DNA of 64,000 bases from Marivita sp046592965 (GTDB lineage: Bacteria; Pseudomonadota; Alphaproteobacteria; Rhodobacterales; Rhodobacteraceae): assembly GCF_046592965.1 (NCBI RefSeq), contig NZ_JBISBV010000007.1, forward strand, positions 91,074 to 155,073, given 5' to 3'. Below, piece by piece: positions 8,886 to 18,149 of the stretch (its first letter is position 1; each line of letters begins with the position of its first letter). Under the pieces are notes generated by a model. The model was given only the letters and a program-made list of their open reading frames with translations, was not told the origin of the DNA and did no database searches. A program made the translations under genes and the position numbers.

Positions 8886-9391
8886 CCATTTCCGATCCTC
8901 GGGCCGGACGCGACTATTTCGTTTCTTTCCGTGGATCGGTCGCGGACGAATGGATCGACGTCAACGGCCACATGAACGTGTCGTGGTATGACCACGTCTT
9001 TGACACGGCGGAGTCACTATTCTTCGAAGAGTTTGCCATTGACGACGCCTATATCCGCCGGACCGGTTACAGCTTTTTTCGGCTCGAACGGTTGGTGCGC
9101 TACGAACGCGAGGTGATGCCCGCCGACCCGATCGAAGTCCGCTCCCGCGTGCTTTGGTCGGACATGCGTCGGGTGCATCATGTCCATGAGCTTTGGGTGA
9201 CGGGCAAGGAAAAGCGTTGCGCAACCTCTGACGCCGTCTCGATCCATGTCGATCTGCGCACCCGCCGCCCCGCGGTCATGGACCTGCCCGAGGTCGTCGA
9301 CCCGTTTCGCCGGTTGCTGGAGGCCCACACCGCAGCCCCGCCGCCAGAGGGTTTGCCAAAACGGATCAACGGGCGTCTTGCCACAGGGTGA
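8882..9391 (+). CDS. Hotdog-fold acyl-CoA thioesterase-like protein (4HBT type)
   Basis: 169 residues with the hotdog thioesterase start VADEWIDVNGHMNVSWYDHVFDTA, where the Asp/Asn-Gly-His-Met segment resembles the 4-hydroxybenzoyl-CoA thioesterase/YbgC active-site helix, and a later beta-strand RRVHHVHELWV. It could release CoA from dead-end acyl-CoA intermediates or form part of a salvage step. It lies inside the Liv1 operon (ATGA overlap with LivF). The substrate is unknown; a betainyl-CoA-type thioesterase is another possibility. Confidence 0.7.
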   Translation: MTISDPRAGRDYFVSFRGSVADEWIDVNGHMNVSWYDHVFDTAESLFFEEFAIDDAYIRRTGYSFFRLERLVRYEREVMPADPIEVRSRVLWSDMRRVHHVHELWVTGKEKRCATSDAVSIHVDLRTRRPAVMDLPEVVDPFRRLLEAHTAAPPPEGLPKRINGRLATG

Positions 9392-9455
9392 CAGCGCGCC
9401 CTTGCAAGACATCATAAAGCGAAAACGACCGGATTGATCATCTAAGGAGAAAACC

Positions 9456-10409
9456 ATGCAAACGCGCCAGCTTGGACATTCGGGGCTTGAGGTGTCTGTC
9501 GTCGGGTTAGGCTGCAACAACTTTGGCGGCATGATCAAATCGCTGGACACTGATGGCGCACGCGCGGTCGTGGATGCGGCGATTGATGCGGGCATCACGC
9601 TGTTTGACACCTCGGATTCCTATGGGGTCGACGGCGGGTCTGAAACGACACTGGGGCAGGTTCTGGGCAAGCGGCGCAAGGACATCGTGCTGGCGACCAA
9701 ATTCGCGTCCCCGATGAACCGCGACAAAAGCACCCGCTATGACGGATCGCGCGGTTATATCATGTCTGCGGTCGAAAACAGCCTGCGACGCCTGAACACC
9801 GATTACATAGATCTCTATCAATATCACTTTCCCGATCCCAAAACCCCGATCGAGGAAACCATGCGCGCGCTTGATGATCTGGTCCGTCAGGGCAAGGTGC
9901 GCTATCTGGGCTGCTCTAATCTGGCCCCATGGCAAATGGTCGATGCCAACTGGACCGCGCGGCATTTCGGGTTGGACCGTTTGCTGTCGACACAGGCCGA
10001 ATACAGCCTGCTGGCGCGCGACGCCAAGGCAGACCTGTTTCCCGCGATAAAGGCGGCGGGCATGACGTTGTTGCCGTATTTCCCATTGGCCAGCGGTCTT
10101 TTGACCGGAAAATACCGCAAGGGGCAGCCCCTGCCCGACGACACAAGGATGGCCCTCCCCTACTTTCAGGCCGGGTTGACCGAGGACCGCCTTGACGTCG
10201 TGGAACAGCTGATCACGTTTTGCGAAACGCGCGGCCACACACTTTTGGAATTGGCGTTTTCATGGCTGCTGGCGGAACCCATCGTCAGCAGCGTGATCGC
10301 AGGGGCCACCCGGCCCGAACAGGTGACGGCCAACGCCGCGGCCTCTGGCTGGATGCTGTCGCACGATGATCTGGCAGAGCTGGACAACATCCTGCAACCG
10401 GTGGCGTGA
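9456..10409 (+). CDS. Aldo/keto reductase
   Basis: 317 residues, full length for the AKR superfamily. The catalytic tetrad can be placed: Asp and Tyr in FDTSDSYG (~50), Lys in LATKF (~85) and His in LYQYHFPDP (~125). The C-terminal NADPH pocket reads SSVIAGATRPEQV. It follows GGAG with 64 nt separating it from the thioesterase gene and probably ends the Liv1 operon. Reduction of a keto group on a ring fragment, such as 3-keto or 7-keto of a steroid, is possible but not shown by the sequence. Confidence 0.85.
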   Translation: MQTRQLGHSGLEVSVVGLGCNNFGGMIKSLDTDGARAVVDAAIDAGITLFDTSDSYGVDGGSETTLGQVLGKRRKDIVLATKFASPMNRDKSTRYDGSRGYIMSAVENSLRRLNTDYIDLYQYHFPDPKTPIEETMRALDDLVRQGKVRYLGCSNLAPWQMVDANWTARHFGLDRLLSTQAEYSLLARDAKADLFPAIKAAGMTLLPYFPLASGLLTGKYRKGQPLPDDTRMALPYFQAGLTEDRLDVVEQLITFCETRGHTLLELAFSWLLAEPIVSSVIAGATRPEQVTANAAASGWMLSHDDLAELDNILQPVA

Positions 10410-10415
10410 CGGACG

Positions 10416-10436
10416 TTAGTCTTTTTGGACGATTGC
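10416..10436 (+). promoter_or_regulatory. Regulon motif copy upstream of the ECH-fadA6 operon
   Basis: Reads TTAGTCTTTTTGGACGATTG, close to the consensus with one extra T inside the GATGC end. It lies 49 nt before the 10486 start codon and directly after the AKR stop, so it would set the start of a six-gene operon. Confidence 0.6.
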
Positions 10437-10485
10437 CCTGCCATCCCCCTCGCCTAGAACAGTCACAGCAAGGAAAGGTCCAGAT

Positions 10486-11382
10486 ATGAGCGATCTCGTC
10501 GCGCCCAAGCAGGCAGACATCACCTATGAAACCGGCGAACCTGTCCTCTACGAGGCCGAGGGCCAGATCGCACGGATCACCCTGAACCGGCCCAGCTTTC
10601 ACAATGCTCAAAACTCGCAGATGACCTATGCGCTTGATGATGCGTTCAAACGGGCCGTCGATGACGATGGCATCAAGGTCATCATCCTGAAAGCCGCAGG
10701 CAAACACTTCTCTGCCGGGCATGATATCGGAACGCCCGGCCGAGATGTCGACAAAAGCTGGGACCGGCGGCTGATGCAGTCGGACCATGTGACCAAACCG
10801 GCGGCAGAGTTTCTTTATACCCGCGAACACGAGGTCTATCTGGGCATGTGCCGCCGCTGGCGAGACATTCCCAAACCCACCATCGCGCAGGTGCAGGGCG
10901 CCTGCGTGGCTGGCGGACTCATGCTGGCCTGGGTCTGTGATTTCATCATCGCATCCGACGATGCGTTTTTTCAGGACCCGGTCATTCGCATGGGTATTCC
11001 CGGCGTCGAGTATTTCGCGCACGGCTTTGAACTTCCACCGCGCATCGCCAAGGAATTTCTGCTCTTGGGCGAACGGATGCCCGCAGCGCGTGCCGAACAG
11101 TTTGGCATGGTCAACCGCGTCGTGCCGCGTGACGGGCTGGACGCGGCCGCGACAGAAATGGCTGAAAAACTGGCCGGATTTCCGCGCCTTGGTTTGTGGC
11201 TGGGCAAACAGGCCATCAATCAGGTCGAAGATTTGCGCGGCAAGCGGTCGGCGATGGACGCGCATTACCACATTCACCACTTCGCCCATGCGCAGAACGA
11301 TCTGACCACCGGTGACCGGCTGGGCGGTCAGGACGCAAAATCAATGGCCGCGGCAAATAAAAAACAGGCCGGCTCCGACTGA
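10486..11382 (+). CDS. Enoyl-CoA hydratase/isomerase (crotonase) family protein
   Basis: 298 residues. Oxyanion-hole segments are visible at GKHFSAGHDIG (~73-83) and GACVAGGLML (~138). The usual second catalytic segment PEV.LGL.P reads DPVIRMGIPGVEYF, so the standard catalytic Glu is displaced; the His-rich tail (HYHIHHFAHAQNDL) is typical of a steroid-cluster-associated crotonase subgroup I associate with EchA13-like proteins. A hydratase, retro-Claisen or isomerase role in side-chain or ring beta-oxidation is possible. First gene of the operon to 16327. Confidence 0.8.
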   Translation: MSDLVAPKQADITYETGEPVLYEAEGQIARITLNRPSFHNAQNSQMTYALDDAFKRAVDDDGIKVIILKAAGKHFSAGHDIGTPGRDVDKSWDRRLMQSDHVTKPAAEFLYTREHEVYLGMCRRWRDIPKPTIAQVQGACVAGGLMLAWVCDFIIASDDAFFQDPVIRMGIPGVEYFAHGFELPPRIAKEFLLLGERMPAARAEQFGMVNRVVPRDGLDAAATEMAEKLAGFPRLGLWLGKQAINQVEDLRGKRSAMDAHYHIHHFAHAQNDLTTGDRLGGQDAKSMAAANKKQAGSD

Positions 11383-11436
11383 CCGGCCCGCAACCACAGC
11401 GCAGAGACGCGTGGTCGACAATGGGATCATCACGAC

Positions 11437-12600
11437 ATGGATTTGACCTACACGCCGCAACAGGTTGCCTTTCGCAAAGAGGTGCGGACTTGGATGGAGC
11501 AGAACGTTCCGTCCGCCCCCCTGCCCTCGTTCGATTCCAGCCGCGAAGGGTTCGAGGCACACAGGGATTGGGAAAAGGTGCTGCACAAGGGCCGCTGGGG
11601 CATGGTCACATGGCCTGAAAGCTACGGCGGACGCGGACTTGACCTGATCCAGTGGCTGATCTTTGAGGAAGAATACTATCGCGCGGGCGCGCCGTTGCGC
11701 GTCAACCAGAACGGCATTTTCCTGCTCGGGCCGACCCTGATGGAATACGGCACCGAGTACCAAAAATCGCGGTTCCTGACGGCCATGGCGTCGGGCGATG
11801 AGGTCTGGGCGCAAGCGTGGTCCGAACCGCAGGCGGGCAGCGATCTTGCCGCGGTGCGCGCAACTGCAAAGCGGGACGGTGATGACTATGTCCTGAAAGG
11901 CCACAAAATCTGGTCGTCGCGTGCGGTTTTTGCCGATTGGGCCTTTGGCCTGTTTCGGACAGACCCGCAGTCGGAACGCCACAAGGGACTGTCGCTCATT
12001 TTCTTTCCGCTGGATGCGCCGGGCGTCAAAATCCAGCCCATCGCACAAATCGACGGCGAAACCGGTTTCGCAGAACTGTTCCTTGATGACGTGCGCGTTC
12101 CCGCCTTCAACCGTCTGGGTGAAGAGGGTGAAGGCTGGCGCATCTGCATGGCAACCGCCGGGTTCGAGCGCGGTCTGATGCTGCGATCACCGGCACGGTT
12201 TCAAGTCACCGCGCAAAAGCTGGTGGCGCTTTACCTGGCGCACCAGGACGAGGTTGAACCGTCGGTGCGTGACGCGGTGATGCAGGCATGGATGGATGCC
12301 GAAGCCTATGCCTTTTCGATTTACCAGACCGCATCGCGCCTGATCGCCGGCGGGTCCATCGGGGCAGAAGCCAGCACCAACAAGATTTTCTGGTCGGAAA
12401 TGGACATCGCGACACACAAAACAGCGCTTTCGATCCTTGGAGCGCGCAGCGAACTTTTGCGCAGCGCCCCAGATGCAGGCGATATCGGGCGCTGGCTCGA
12501 CGGGTATTTCTTTTCGCTGGCCGGGCCGATTTACGCAGGCTCCAACGAGGTTCAACGCAACATCATCGCCGAGCGCATGCTTGGCCTGCCACGGGTTTGA
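11437..12600 (+). CDS. Acyl-CoA dehydrogenase, large-type subunit of a heteromeric pair
   Basis: 387 residues with the complete acyl-CoA dehydrogenase layout: N-terminal helices, WPESYGGRG, the FAD-contact segment WSEPQAGSDLAAVRATA (~125-145), KIWSSRAVFADW and the C-terminal IYAGSNEVQRNIIAERMLGLPR. The position of the catalytic Glu in classical IYEGT is Ala here. As known for mycobacterial and proteobacterial steroid pathways, such proteins work as alpha/beta heterotetramers with a degenerate partner; the next gene starts 3 nt downstream. The likely role is desaturation of a steroid-derived acyl-CoA (side chain or opened ring). Confidence 0.87.
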   Translation: MDLTYTPQQVAFRKEVRTWMEQNVPSAPLPSFDSSREGFEAHRDWEKVLHKGRWGMVTWPESYGGRGLDLIQWLIFEEEYYRAGAPLRVNQNGIFLLGPTLMEYGTEYQKSRFLTAMASGDEVWAQAWSEPQAGSDLAAVRATAKRDGDDYVLKGHKIWSSRAVFADWAFGLFRTDPQSERHKGLSLIFFPLDAPGVKIQPIAQIDGETGFAELFLDDVRVPAFNRLGEEGEGWRICMATAGFERGLMLRSPARFQVTAQKLVALYLAHQDEVEPSVRDAVMQAWMDAEAYAFSIYQTASRLIAGGSIGAEASTNKIFWSEMDIATHKTALSILGARSELLRSAPDAGDIGRWLDGYFFSLAGPIYAGSNEVQRNIIAERMLGLPRV

Positions 12601-12602
12601 TC

Positions 12603-13652
12603 ATGGAATTTCATTTCAGCGAAGAGCAGGACATGACCGCGGATGTGATCCGCAACCTGCTGGCCAAACTGTGCACACCTTCCGATCTGCGCCGGTTGAT
12701 GGCCGCGGGAACGCCGCGTGACGATGCCCGCTGGCAAAGCATCGTCGAAATGGGTCTGAGTGGCGCATTGGTGCCGGAAAGCGCGGGTGGCCTGGGTCTG
12801 GGACCGGCAGATTTCATCCGCGCCGCAGAGGCCTGCGGCTATGCTGCGCTGCCTGAACCTTTGGTTGAAAACACCGCCGTTGCGCTGCCTTTGCTGGCCC
12901 AAGCGGCACCCGACGCCGCCGAGCTTGCCCGCGCGCTGGACGGCGAAATCACCGTCGCTGTCGGCCATCCCGCCAATCCGTTTGTTGCCGACGCCGATAC
13001 CGCCGGCGCGATCCTGATGCCGCATGACGGCGCGCTTTATCTGGTCGATCCTGACAACGCCACGCTGGTTGCACAGCCCAGCATCGACCCGTTCCGTCGC
13101 CTGTCCTCCGTCGGTTTTGATCCCGCAGACGCGCGCCTTTTGACCAGCGATGCGCAACCGCTTCTGGACCGCGCACTGGATCGCGGCGCGGTGTTTGCAG
13201 CCGCGCAACTGGCCGGTATGGCGCAGGCTTGCGTCGATCTGGCTGTGGACTACGCCAAGGAACGCAAACAGTTCGGAAAGCCGATCGGATCCTATCAGGC
13301 GGTCAAGCACCAGTTGGCCAGCGCACAGGTCAAAATCGAATTTGCGCGCCCTGTGGTCTATGCGGCCGCCGCCGCCCTTCCACAACACGACGATTTTTCA
13401 CGTGCCCGCGTAAGCCATGCCAAAATTGCCGCCGCCAGTGCCGCCGATCTGGCAGCGCGCACCGCGATTCAGGTGCATGGTGCCATGGGGTATTCCTGGG
13501 AAGTCGACGTGCATTTTTTCCTCAAACGCGCCATCGCGCTGGAAAATGCCTGGGGTACGCCCGCGTTTCATCGCTCACGGGTGGCGCACCGCGTGCTGAC
13601 GCACCCCCTTGGGCCGGACCATACATTTGCAAAGGAACAGTCCGATGCCTGA
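12603..13652 (+). CDS. Acyl-CoA dehydrogenase, small/partner subunit of a heteromeric pair
   Basis: 349 residues, shorter and more divergent than its neighbour, with MEFHFSEEQ at the start, LVPESAGGLGLGPADF, the helix KERKQFGKPIGSYQAVKHQLA (~225) and IQVHGAMGYSWEVDVHFFLKRA at the C-terminus. It lacks the central WSEPQAGSD-type FAD segment. This is the pattern of the beta subunit in FadE26/27- or FadE31/32/33-like heterocomplexes. ATG at 12603 is chosen because an upstream in-frame extension would run deep into the partner gene. It overlaps the thiolase start by 8 nt. Confidence 0.85.
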   Translation: MEFHFSEEQDMTADVIRNLLAKLCTPSDLRRLMAAGTPRDDARWQSIVEMGLSGALVPESAGGLGLGPADFIRAAEACGYAALPEPLVENTAVALPLLAQAAPDAAELARALDGEITVAVGHPANPFVADADTAGAILMPHDGALYLVDPDNATLVAQPSIDPFRRLSSVGFDPADARLLTSDAQPLLDRALDRGAVFAAAQLAGMAQACVDLAVDYAKERKQFGKPIGSYQAVKHQLASAQVKIEFARPVVYAAAAALPQHDDFSRARVSHAKIAAASAADLAARTAIQVHGAMGYSWEVDVHFFLKRAIALENAWGTPAFHRSRVAHRVLTHPLGPDHTFAKEQSDA

Positions 13653-14796
13653 AGCCTATATCGTCGATGCCATCCGCACTCCGGTCGGACGCAAGAAAGG
13701 CGCGCTGGCCGACATGCATTCCGCCGATCTGGGCGCTGTGCCGATCAAGGCCCTGATGGAGCGGACAGGCATTGATCCGAGCGCGGTGGATGATGTGGTC
13801 TACGGCTGTTGCGATACCATCGGCAGTCAGGCTGGCGATATTGCACGGACCTGCTGGCTTGTTGCCGGTTTGCCGCTACATGTGCCGGGCGTCACGGTCG
13901 ACCGGCAATGCGGGTCGTCGCAACAAGCGGTGCATTTTGCCGCCATGGGCGTGATGAGCGGTGTTCAGGATCTGGTCGTCGCCGGCGGCGTGCAGAATAT
14001 GAACGCGATTCCGATATCCGCCGCAATGTTCGCAGGCCAGCAATACGGGTTTCCCGATCCCTTCAGCACCTCGCCCGGATGGAAAGCACGTTTTGGCGAC
14101 CAGCCGGTCAACCAGTTTCTGTCGGCAGAGATGATCGCGAAAAAGTGGAACTGCACCCGCGCGGAAATGGAAGAATTCGCGCTTGCCAGCCATGACCGCG
14201 CCATTGCCGCCATGGACGCCGGATTCTTCACCAACGAGATCGCGCCCATCGGAGAGTTGAGCGCAGACGAAACGCCACGCCGCGGCACCACGCTGGAAAA
14301 AATGGCAGAGCTGAACCCCCTGATGGAGGACGGACGCATCACAGCCGCAGTCGCCAGCCAGACATGCGACGCGGCCGCCGCCCTGCTGATCGCGTCAGAT
14401 GCCGCGATCAAGGCGCATAACCTTACCCCGCGTGCGCGTATCCATCACATGACGGTGCGGGCCAAAGATCCGGTCTGGATGCTGACCGCGCCCATTCCCG
14501 CCACCCGCCACGCGCTGGAAAAGACCGGCCTGACGGTAGAGGATATCGACCTTTTTGAATGCAATGAGGCGTTTGCATCCGTTCCGATGGCTTGGATGCG
14601 CGAGCTTGGTATTCCGCATGACAAGGTCAATGTGAACGGCGGCGCAATCGCGCTTGGCCATCCCATCGGTGCCACCGGTGCCCGCCTGATGACAACGCTT
14701 TTGAACGAATTGGAGCGGCGCAAGGGCCGTTATGCGTTGCAAACGATGTGCGAAGGCGGCGGGCAGGCCAATGTCACCATCATCGAAAGGCTTTAA
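13645..14796 (+). CDS. fadA6: Thiolase, FadA6-like (terminal steroid C/D-ring beta-ketothiolase)
   Basis: 383 residues. The nucleophile Cys is residue 89 in VDRQCGSSQQA; GHPIGATG (~338) and TMCEGGGQANV (~369) complete the triad. Stretches such as GVQNMNAIPIS, NQFLSAEMIAKKWNCTRAEM, RIHHMTVRAKDPVWMLT and LQTMCEGGGQANVTIIERL agree closely with what I remember of mycobacterial FadA6, better than with FadA5. In mycobacteria FadA6, and ScdN in Comamonas, cleaves a 3-oxoacyl-CoA late in C/D-ring degradation. The last gene before it is an acyl-CoA dehydrogenase, fitting a beta-oxidation module. Confidence in thiolase is near certain; in FadA6 it is fairly high. Confidence 0.85.
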   Translation: MPEAYIVDAIRTPVGRKKGALADMHSADLGAVPIKALMERTGIDPSAVDDVVYGCCDTIGSQAGDIARTCWLVAGLPLHVPGVTVDRQCGSSQQAVHFAAMGVMSGVQDLVVAGGVQNMNAIPISAAMFAGQQYGFPDPFSTSPGWKARFGDQPVNQFLSAEMIAKKWNCTRAEMEEFALASHDRAIAAMDAGFFTNEIAPIGELSADETPRRGTTLEKMAELNPLMEDGRITAAVASQTCDAAAALLIASDAAIKAHNLTPRARIHHMTVRAKDPVWMLTAPIPATRHALEKTGLTVEDIDLFECNEAFASVPMAWMRELGIPHDKVNVNGGAIALGHPIGATGARLMTTLLNELERRKGRYALQTMCEGGGQANVTIIERL

Positions 14797-14799
14797 GCG

Positions 14800-15399
14800 A
14801 TGCCCTGTTACGCGTTCGAAGGTCTCGTGCCCGTAGTCGATCCGACCACATTCCTGCACCCGACCGCCTCTGTGATTGGCGACGTCACCATTGGCCCGCG
14901 GTGCTATATCGGGCCGGGTGCGTCACTGCGCGGCGACTTTGGCCGGATCACCATCGAAGGCGACAGCAGCATTCAGGACAACTGCACCATGCACACCGGA
15001 TCTGGGTCCGATTGCATCGTGCGGCGCGGCGCAACAATCGGGCACGGGGTGATCCTGCACGGGTGCGATGTGGGTGTGAACGCGCTGATCGGCATGAACA
15101 GCGTTGTGCTGGATGGAGCCGAGATCGGCGAGGACAGCCTTGTTGCGGCGCTGAGCTTGGTCAAGAACGACGCGCAGTTCGAACCCGCAAGCCTGATCGC
15201 AGGCAATCCCGCACGGTTCATCCGCGCCCTAGACCCGGCCGCGATCGGCTGGCGCAACAACGGCGACGGTGAATACCAAAGACTGGCCGACCGGTCCCGC
15301 GCGGCCCTTGTGGAATGCACACCGCTTTCCCAGCCCGAGGACGGACGGCGGCGCAATGCCGGTCAGGCCCGTGCCGTGCGGCTGGCCAAAAATACTTGA
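14800..15399 (+). CDS. Gamma-carbonic-anhydrase-like hexapeptide-repeat protein (PaaY/CaiE type)
   Basis: 199 residues. Left-handed beta-helix hexapeptide repeats run from about residue 20 to 140 (ASVIGDVTIGPRCYIGPGASLRG...). Three putative zinc-binding His are His65, His82 and His87 (MHTGS, IGHGVILHG). PaaY, which has this layout, is a thioesterase in phenylacetate catabolism; CaiE is a carnitine-cluster accessory. Lying three nt after the thiolase, it may be a CoA-ester salvage enzyme. The C-terminal ~50 residues are polar and poorly conserved. Confidence 0.78.
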   Translation: MPCYAFEGLVPVVDPTTFLHPTASVIGDVTIGPRCYIGPGASLRGDFGRITIEGDSSIQDNCTMHTGSGSDCIVRRGATIGHGVILHGCDVGVNALIGMNSVVLDGAEIGEDSLVAALSLVKNDAQFEPASLIAGNPARFIRALDPAAIGWRNNGDGEYQRLADRSRAALVECTPLSQPEDGRRRNAGQARAVRLAKNT

Positions 15400-15415
15400 A
15401 ACAGGAGAACCGGAC

Positions 15416-16327
15416 ATGAGCAGCGGAATTTGCAAGGATCGCGTCGTCATCATCAGTGGCGCGGGGCGCGGTCTGGGCCGTGCCTATGCGCTGGGGCTTG
15501 CGGCAGAGGGCGCCAAGATCATCGTGAACGATCTGGGTGTGGGAACGCACGGTGATGAAACCGGCGAACAACCGGCGCATCAGGTCGTGGAGGAAATCCG
15601 CGCGATGGGCGGTGAGGCGATTGCCAACCTTGACGACGTCACCGATTTCGACGCGGCCGGGGGAATGGTGCGCACCGCCATCGACACCTTCGGCGATCTG
15701 CACTGCGTGATCAACAACGCCGGTTTTGTACGCGACCGCATGTTTGTGTCGTGTTCGCCCGAGGAATGGGACGCTGTCTTGCGCGTTCACTTGCGCGGCC
15801 ATTTCTGCATCAGCCGCCACGCTGCGGATCATTGGCGCGCGCAGTCCAAGGCGGGGCAAAAGGTCGATGCGCGGATCATCAATACGTCTTCGGGCGCCGG
15901 TTTGCAGGGAAGCGTCGGGCAAAGCGCCTATAGTGCGGCCAAGGCCGGGATTGCGGCTTTGACACTGGTGCAGGCGGCGGAACTGGGGCGCTATGGCGTC
16001 ACGGCCAACGCTCTGGCGCCCAACGCCCGCACCCGAATGACCGAAACCGCCTTTGCCGAAATGATGCAGGCAAAAGAAGGCAGCTTTGACATTTTCGACC
16101 CCGACAATTCGGCACCGCTGCTGGCGTGGCTGTGCAGCACGGCCTCCGCCGAAGTGACCGGTCAGGTGTTCGAACTTCTCGGGGGAAACATCCGGATTTG
16201 CGAAGGTTGGACCGACGGCCCCGAATTCGACAAGGGAAGCCGCTGGGACGCCGTATCCATCGGCGGGAAAATCACCGAGTTGCTGGCCCAACGCAATCCG
16301 GCCAAGCCGGTTTACGGGGCAAAATAA
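15416..16327 (+). CDS. Short-chain dehydrogenase (17beta-HSD4/multifunctional-type SDR domain)
   Basis: 303 residues. NAD-binding SGAGRGLGRAYAL near residue 13 followed by IIVNDLGVGTHGD, NNAGFVRDRMF, Ser in INTSSGAGLQG and YSAAK at about 172. The long VNDLG insertion and late C-terminal extension match the (3R)-hydroxyacyl-CoA dehydrogenase domain of peroxisomal multifunctional enzyme 2 and actinobacterial steroid-cluster SDRs. It probably oxidises a 3-hydroxyacyl-CoA formed by a MaoC- or crotonase-type hydratase. ATG at 15416 follows AGGAG. It is the last gene of the fadA6 operon. Confidence 0.83.
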   Translation: MSSGICKDRVVIISGAGRGLGRAYALGLAAEGAKIIVNDLGVGTHGDETGEQPAHQVVEEIRAMGGEAIANLDDVTDFDAAGGMVRTAIDTFGDLHCVINNAGFVRDRMFVSCSPEEWDAVLRVHLRGHFCISRHAADHWRAQSKAGQKVDARIINTSSGAGLQGSVGQSAYSAAKAGIAALTLVQAAELGRYGVTANALAPNARTRMTETAFAEMMQAKEGSFDIFDPDNSAPLLAWLCSTASAEVTGQVFELLGGNIRICEGWTDGPEFDKGSRWDAVSIGGKITELLAQRNPAKPVYGAK

Positions 16328-16356
16328 CTCCAGCCCAAGTTCTAACCTGATGATCC

Positions 16357-16379
16357 AGGGCAGGCCCAACGCCTGCCCT
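16357..16379. terminator. Hairpin between convergent operons
   Basis: AGGGCAGGC and GCCTGCCCT form a perfect 9-bp stem with a 5-nt loop, followed on the plus strand by ATTTGCTG. It sits between the SDR stop and the convergent ligase stop and could serve both strands. Confidence 0.7.
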
Positions 16380-16410
16380 ATTTGCTGTCAGAGCGTGTTC
16401 TTTGAATGCT

Positions 16411-17994
16411 TCAGGCGATCCCTGCCAGTTTTCGAAGCTCGTCCTTGACCACCTTGCCCTGCGCGCTGGTGGGCAGCGCGTCCAGAAACACAACGCTGCG
16501 CGGCACCTTGAAGTTGGCGATATTCTCGCGCGACCAGGCAATCAGTTCGGCCTCGGTGATATGCGCGCCGGGGCGCAGCACGACAAAGGCCTTGCCGACT
16601 TCGCCCAACCGGTCGTCCGGTACGCCGATCACGGCGATCTGGCCCACCGCGTCATGGGCGCTGAGAAACCGCTCGATTTCCGCCGGATAGCAGTTAAAGC
16701 CGCCCGTGATGAACAAATCCTTCACGCGGTCCTCGATGCGCAGGTTTCCATCGCTGTCGAAATACCCGATATCCCCCGTCGACAACCAGCCATCTGCGTC
16801 AATGGTCTTGGCTGTCGCTTCGGGATTTTCGAAATAGCCCTTCATGGTCAGATATCCGCGGATCACGATCTCTCCCGGTGCGCCATCGGGCAGGAATGCA
16901 CCCTCGGGTGATCTGATGCGGATCTCGGTGTCGGGCATCGGTTTGCCTGCGGTGTTGGCGATGACTTCGGCGGTATCATCGGCAAAGCACATGGTGCCGT
17001 AACCGCCGCATTCGGTCAGGCCATAGCCATTGCAGACGCCCGCAAACCCCAGTTCGGACCGCATCCGCCGGATCAATGTCGCAGGCACGACAGACCCGCC
17101 GGTCAGGCCCAGACGCAGGCTGGAGGTGTCGAATTTCGCCAGATCGGGATTTTGCAACATGCCGTGAAAAATCGCTGGCGGGCCGGGAATAACAGAAATC
17201 TTGTCACGCGCGACACGCTCCAGAATTTCGGCGGGATCAAATGTAAGATGCGGCATCATGACCGCGCCGCGCATCAGCGAAACGATCGCGCCCGAGCGAT
17301 AGCCGAAAGCATGGAAAAACGGCGGAATGACCAGAATCCGGTCACCGCGCCGGATACCGACGCGCGTGGCCCAGGCATCAATCGCACGCAGGCATTGGCG
17401 GTGGGCATACATCACGCCCTTGGGGTATCCGGTGGTTCCCGACGTGAACAACGTGTCACAAAGATCATCCGGCCCGATGCTGGCTGTACGTGTATCCAGC
17501 GCCGCCTCATCCACGGTGTCTGCCCGTTTCAGGAAGGTTTCCCATCCGGTCTCGCCCTCGGCCGCGTCATCAAAAACGACCAGATCACGCAATGGCGCCC
17601 GCTGTTCCGCGCTCAGCATCCCAGGGTAATAGCGGTCAAGGAAATTGCCCGTCGACATCATCATCGTCGCTTTGGACCGCAGGATCAATTCACCCACCTC
17701 GGCCCCGCGAAACCGCGTCGAACAGGGCACCAGAACGCCGCCTGCGCTGACCAGCCCCATCGCGGTGGCAAACCACTTCCAGCTGTTCGGCGCCCAGATC
17801 ATCACCTTGTCGCCCTTTTCGATCCCGCTGGCGATGAAGGCCCGCGCGATGCGGCGGCGCAGCGCGTCAAATTCGACGAAGCTCAACGTGACTTCACCGT
17901 CCTCAATGGCGGTATCATGACCGTAAGTCTGTGCAGTCCATTCGCAAAGGGCGGGAATCGTCGTAAAGTCTTCAGGTGCGAGTTGTGCGGTCAT
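16411..17994 (-). CDS. fadD3: Acyl-CoA synthetase, FadD3-like (HIP-CoA ligase)
   Basis: 527 residues, class I adenylate-forming enzyme: AMP motif LFTSGTTGYPKGVMYAHRQ at ~181-199, NGYGLTECGGYGTM, GWLSTGDIGYFDSDGN and RVKDLFITGGFNCYPAEIE, with the C-terminal catalytic Lys in QGKVVKDELR. HRQCLRAIDAWA, IPPFFHAFGY, VIPGPPAIFHGML and the NFKVPRSV.FLD.LP end agree with remembered mycobacterial FadD3, which activates the indanedione propanoate HIP left after A/B-ring removal. Start 17994 has GGAA about 12 nt upstream. It is monocistronic with a regulon motif 80 nt upstream. A general short-chain ligase is the alternative. Confidence 0.8.
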   Translation of the reverse strand: MTAQLAPEDFTTIPALCEWTAQTYGHDTAIEDGEVTLSFVEFDALRRRIARAFIASGIEKGDKVMIWAPNSWKWFATAMGLVSAGGVLVPCSTRFRGAEVGELILRSKATMMMSTGNFLDRYYPGMLSAEQRAPLRDLVVFDDAAEGETGWETFLKRADTVDEAALDTRTASIGPDDLCDTLFTSGTTGYPKGVMYAHRQCLRAIDAWATRVGIRRGDRILVIPPFFHAFGYRSGAIVSLMRGAVMMPHLTFDPAEILERVARDKISVIPGPPAIFHGMLQNPDLAKFDTSSLRLGLTGGSVVPATLIRRMRSELGFAGVCNGYGLTECGGYGTMCFADDTAEVIANTAGKPMPDTEIRIRSPEGAFLPDGAPGEIVIRGYLTMKGYFENPEATAKTIDADGWLSTGDIGYFDSDGNLRIEDRVKDLFITGGFNCYPAEIERFLSAHDAVGQIAVIGVPDDRLGEVGKAFVVLRPGAHITEAELIAWSRENIANFKVPRSVVFLDALPTSAQGKVVKDELRKLAGIA

Positions 17995-18074
17995 ATGCTG
18001 CCTGTTCCTTGCCATCCGGGCCGCGAATGAACCCTGTCCTGACTTTGAAAAACTAGAGCGGAGCACGCCGCACC

Positions 18075-18094
18075 ACATCGTCCGAAAAGACGAA
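18075..18094 (-). promoter_or_regulatory. Regulon motif copy between fadD3 and the divergent SDR
   Basis: Toward fadD3 it reads TTCGTCTTTTCGGACGATGT, 80 nt before the start. It is nearly palindromic (TCGTC-N6-GACGA), and toward the SDR the overlapping string also fits the motif, ending about 55 nt before the 18150 start. One site may therefore control both genes. Confidence 0.65.
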
Positions 18095-18149
18095 TTGCAT
18101 ATGGTATTCTTCCGCTAAACACGAAGACGCAGGCCTGCGCGCATAGACA

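Noticed and set aside
12288..12602. Longer start for the partner acyl-CoA dehydrogenase at 12603
   Set aside because: The upstream extension lies inside the preceding dehydrogenase gene and is not dehydrogenase-like; ATG 12603 gives the normal N-terminus.
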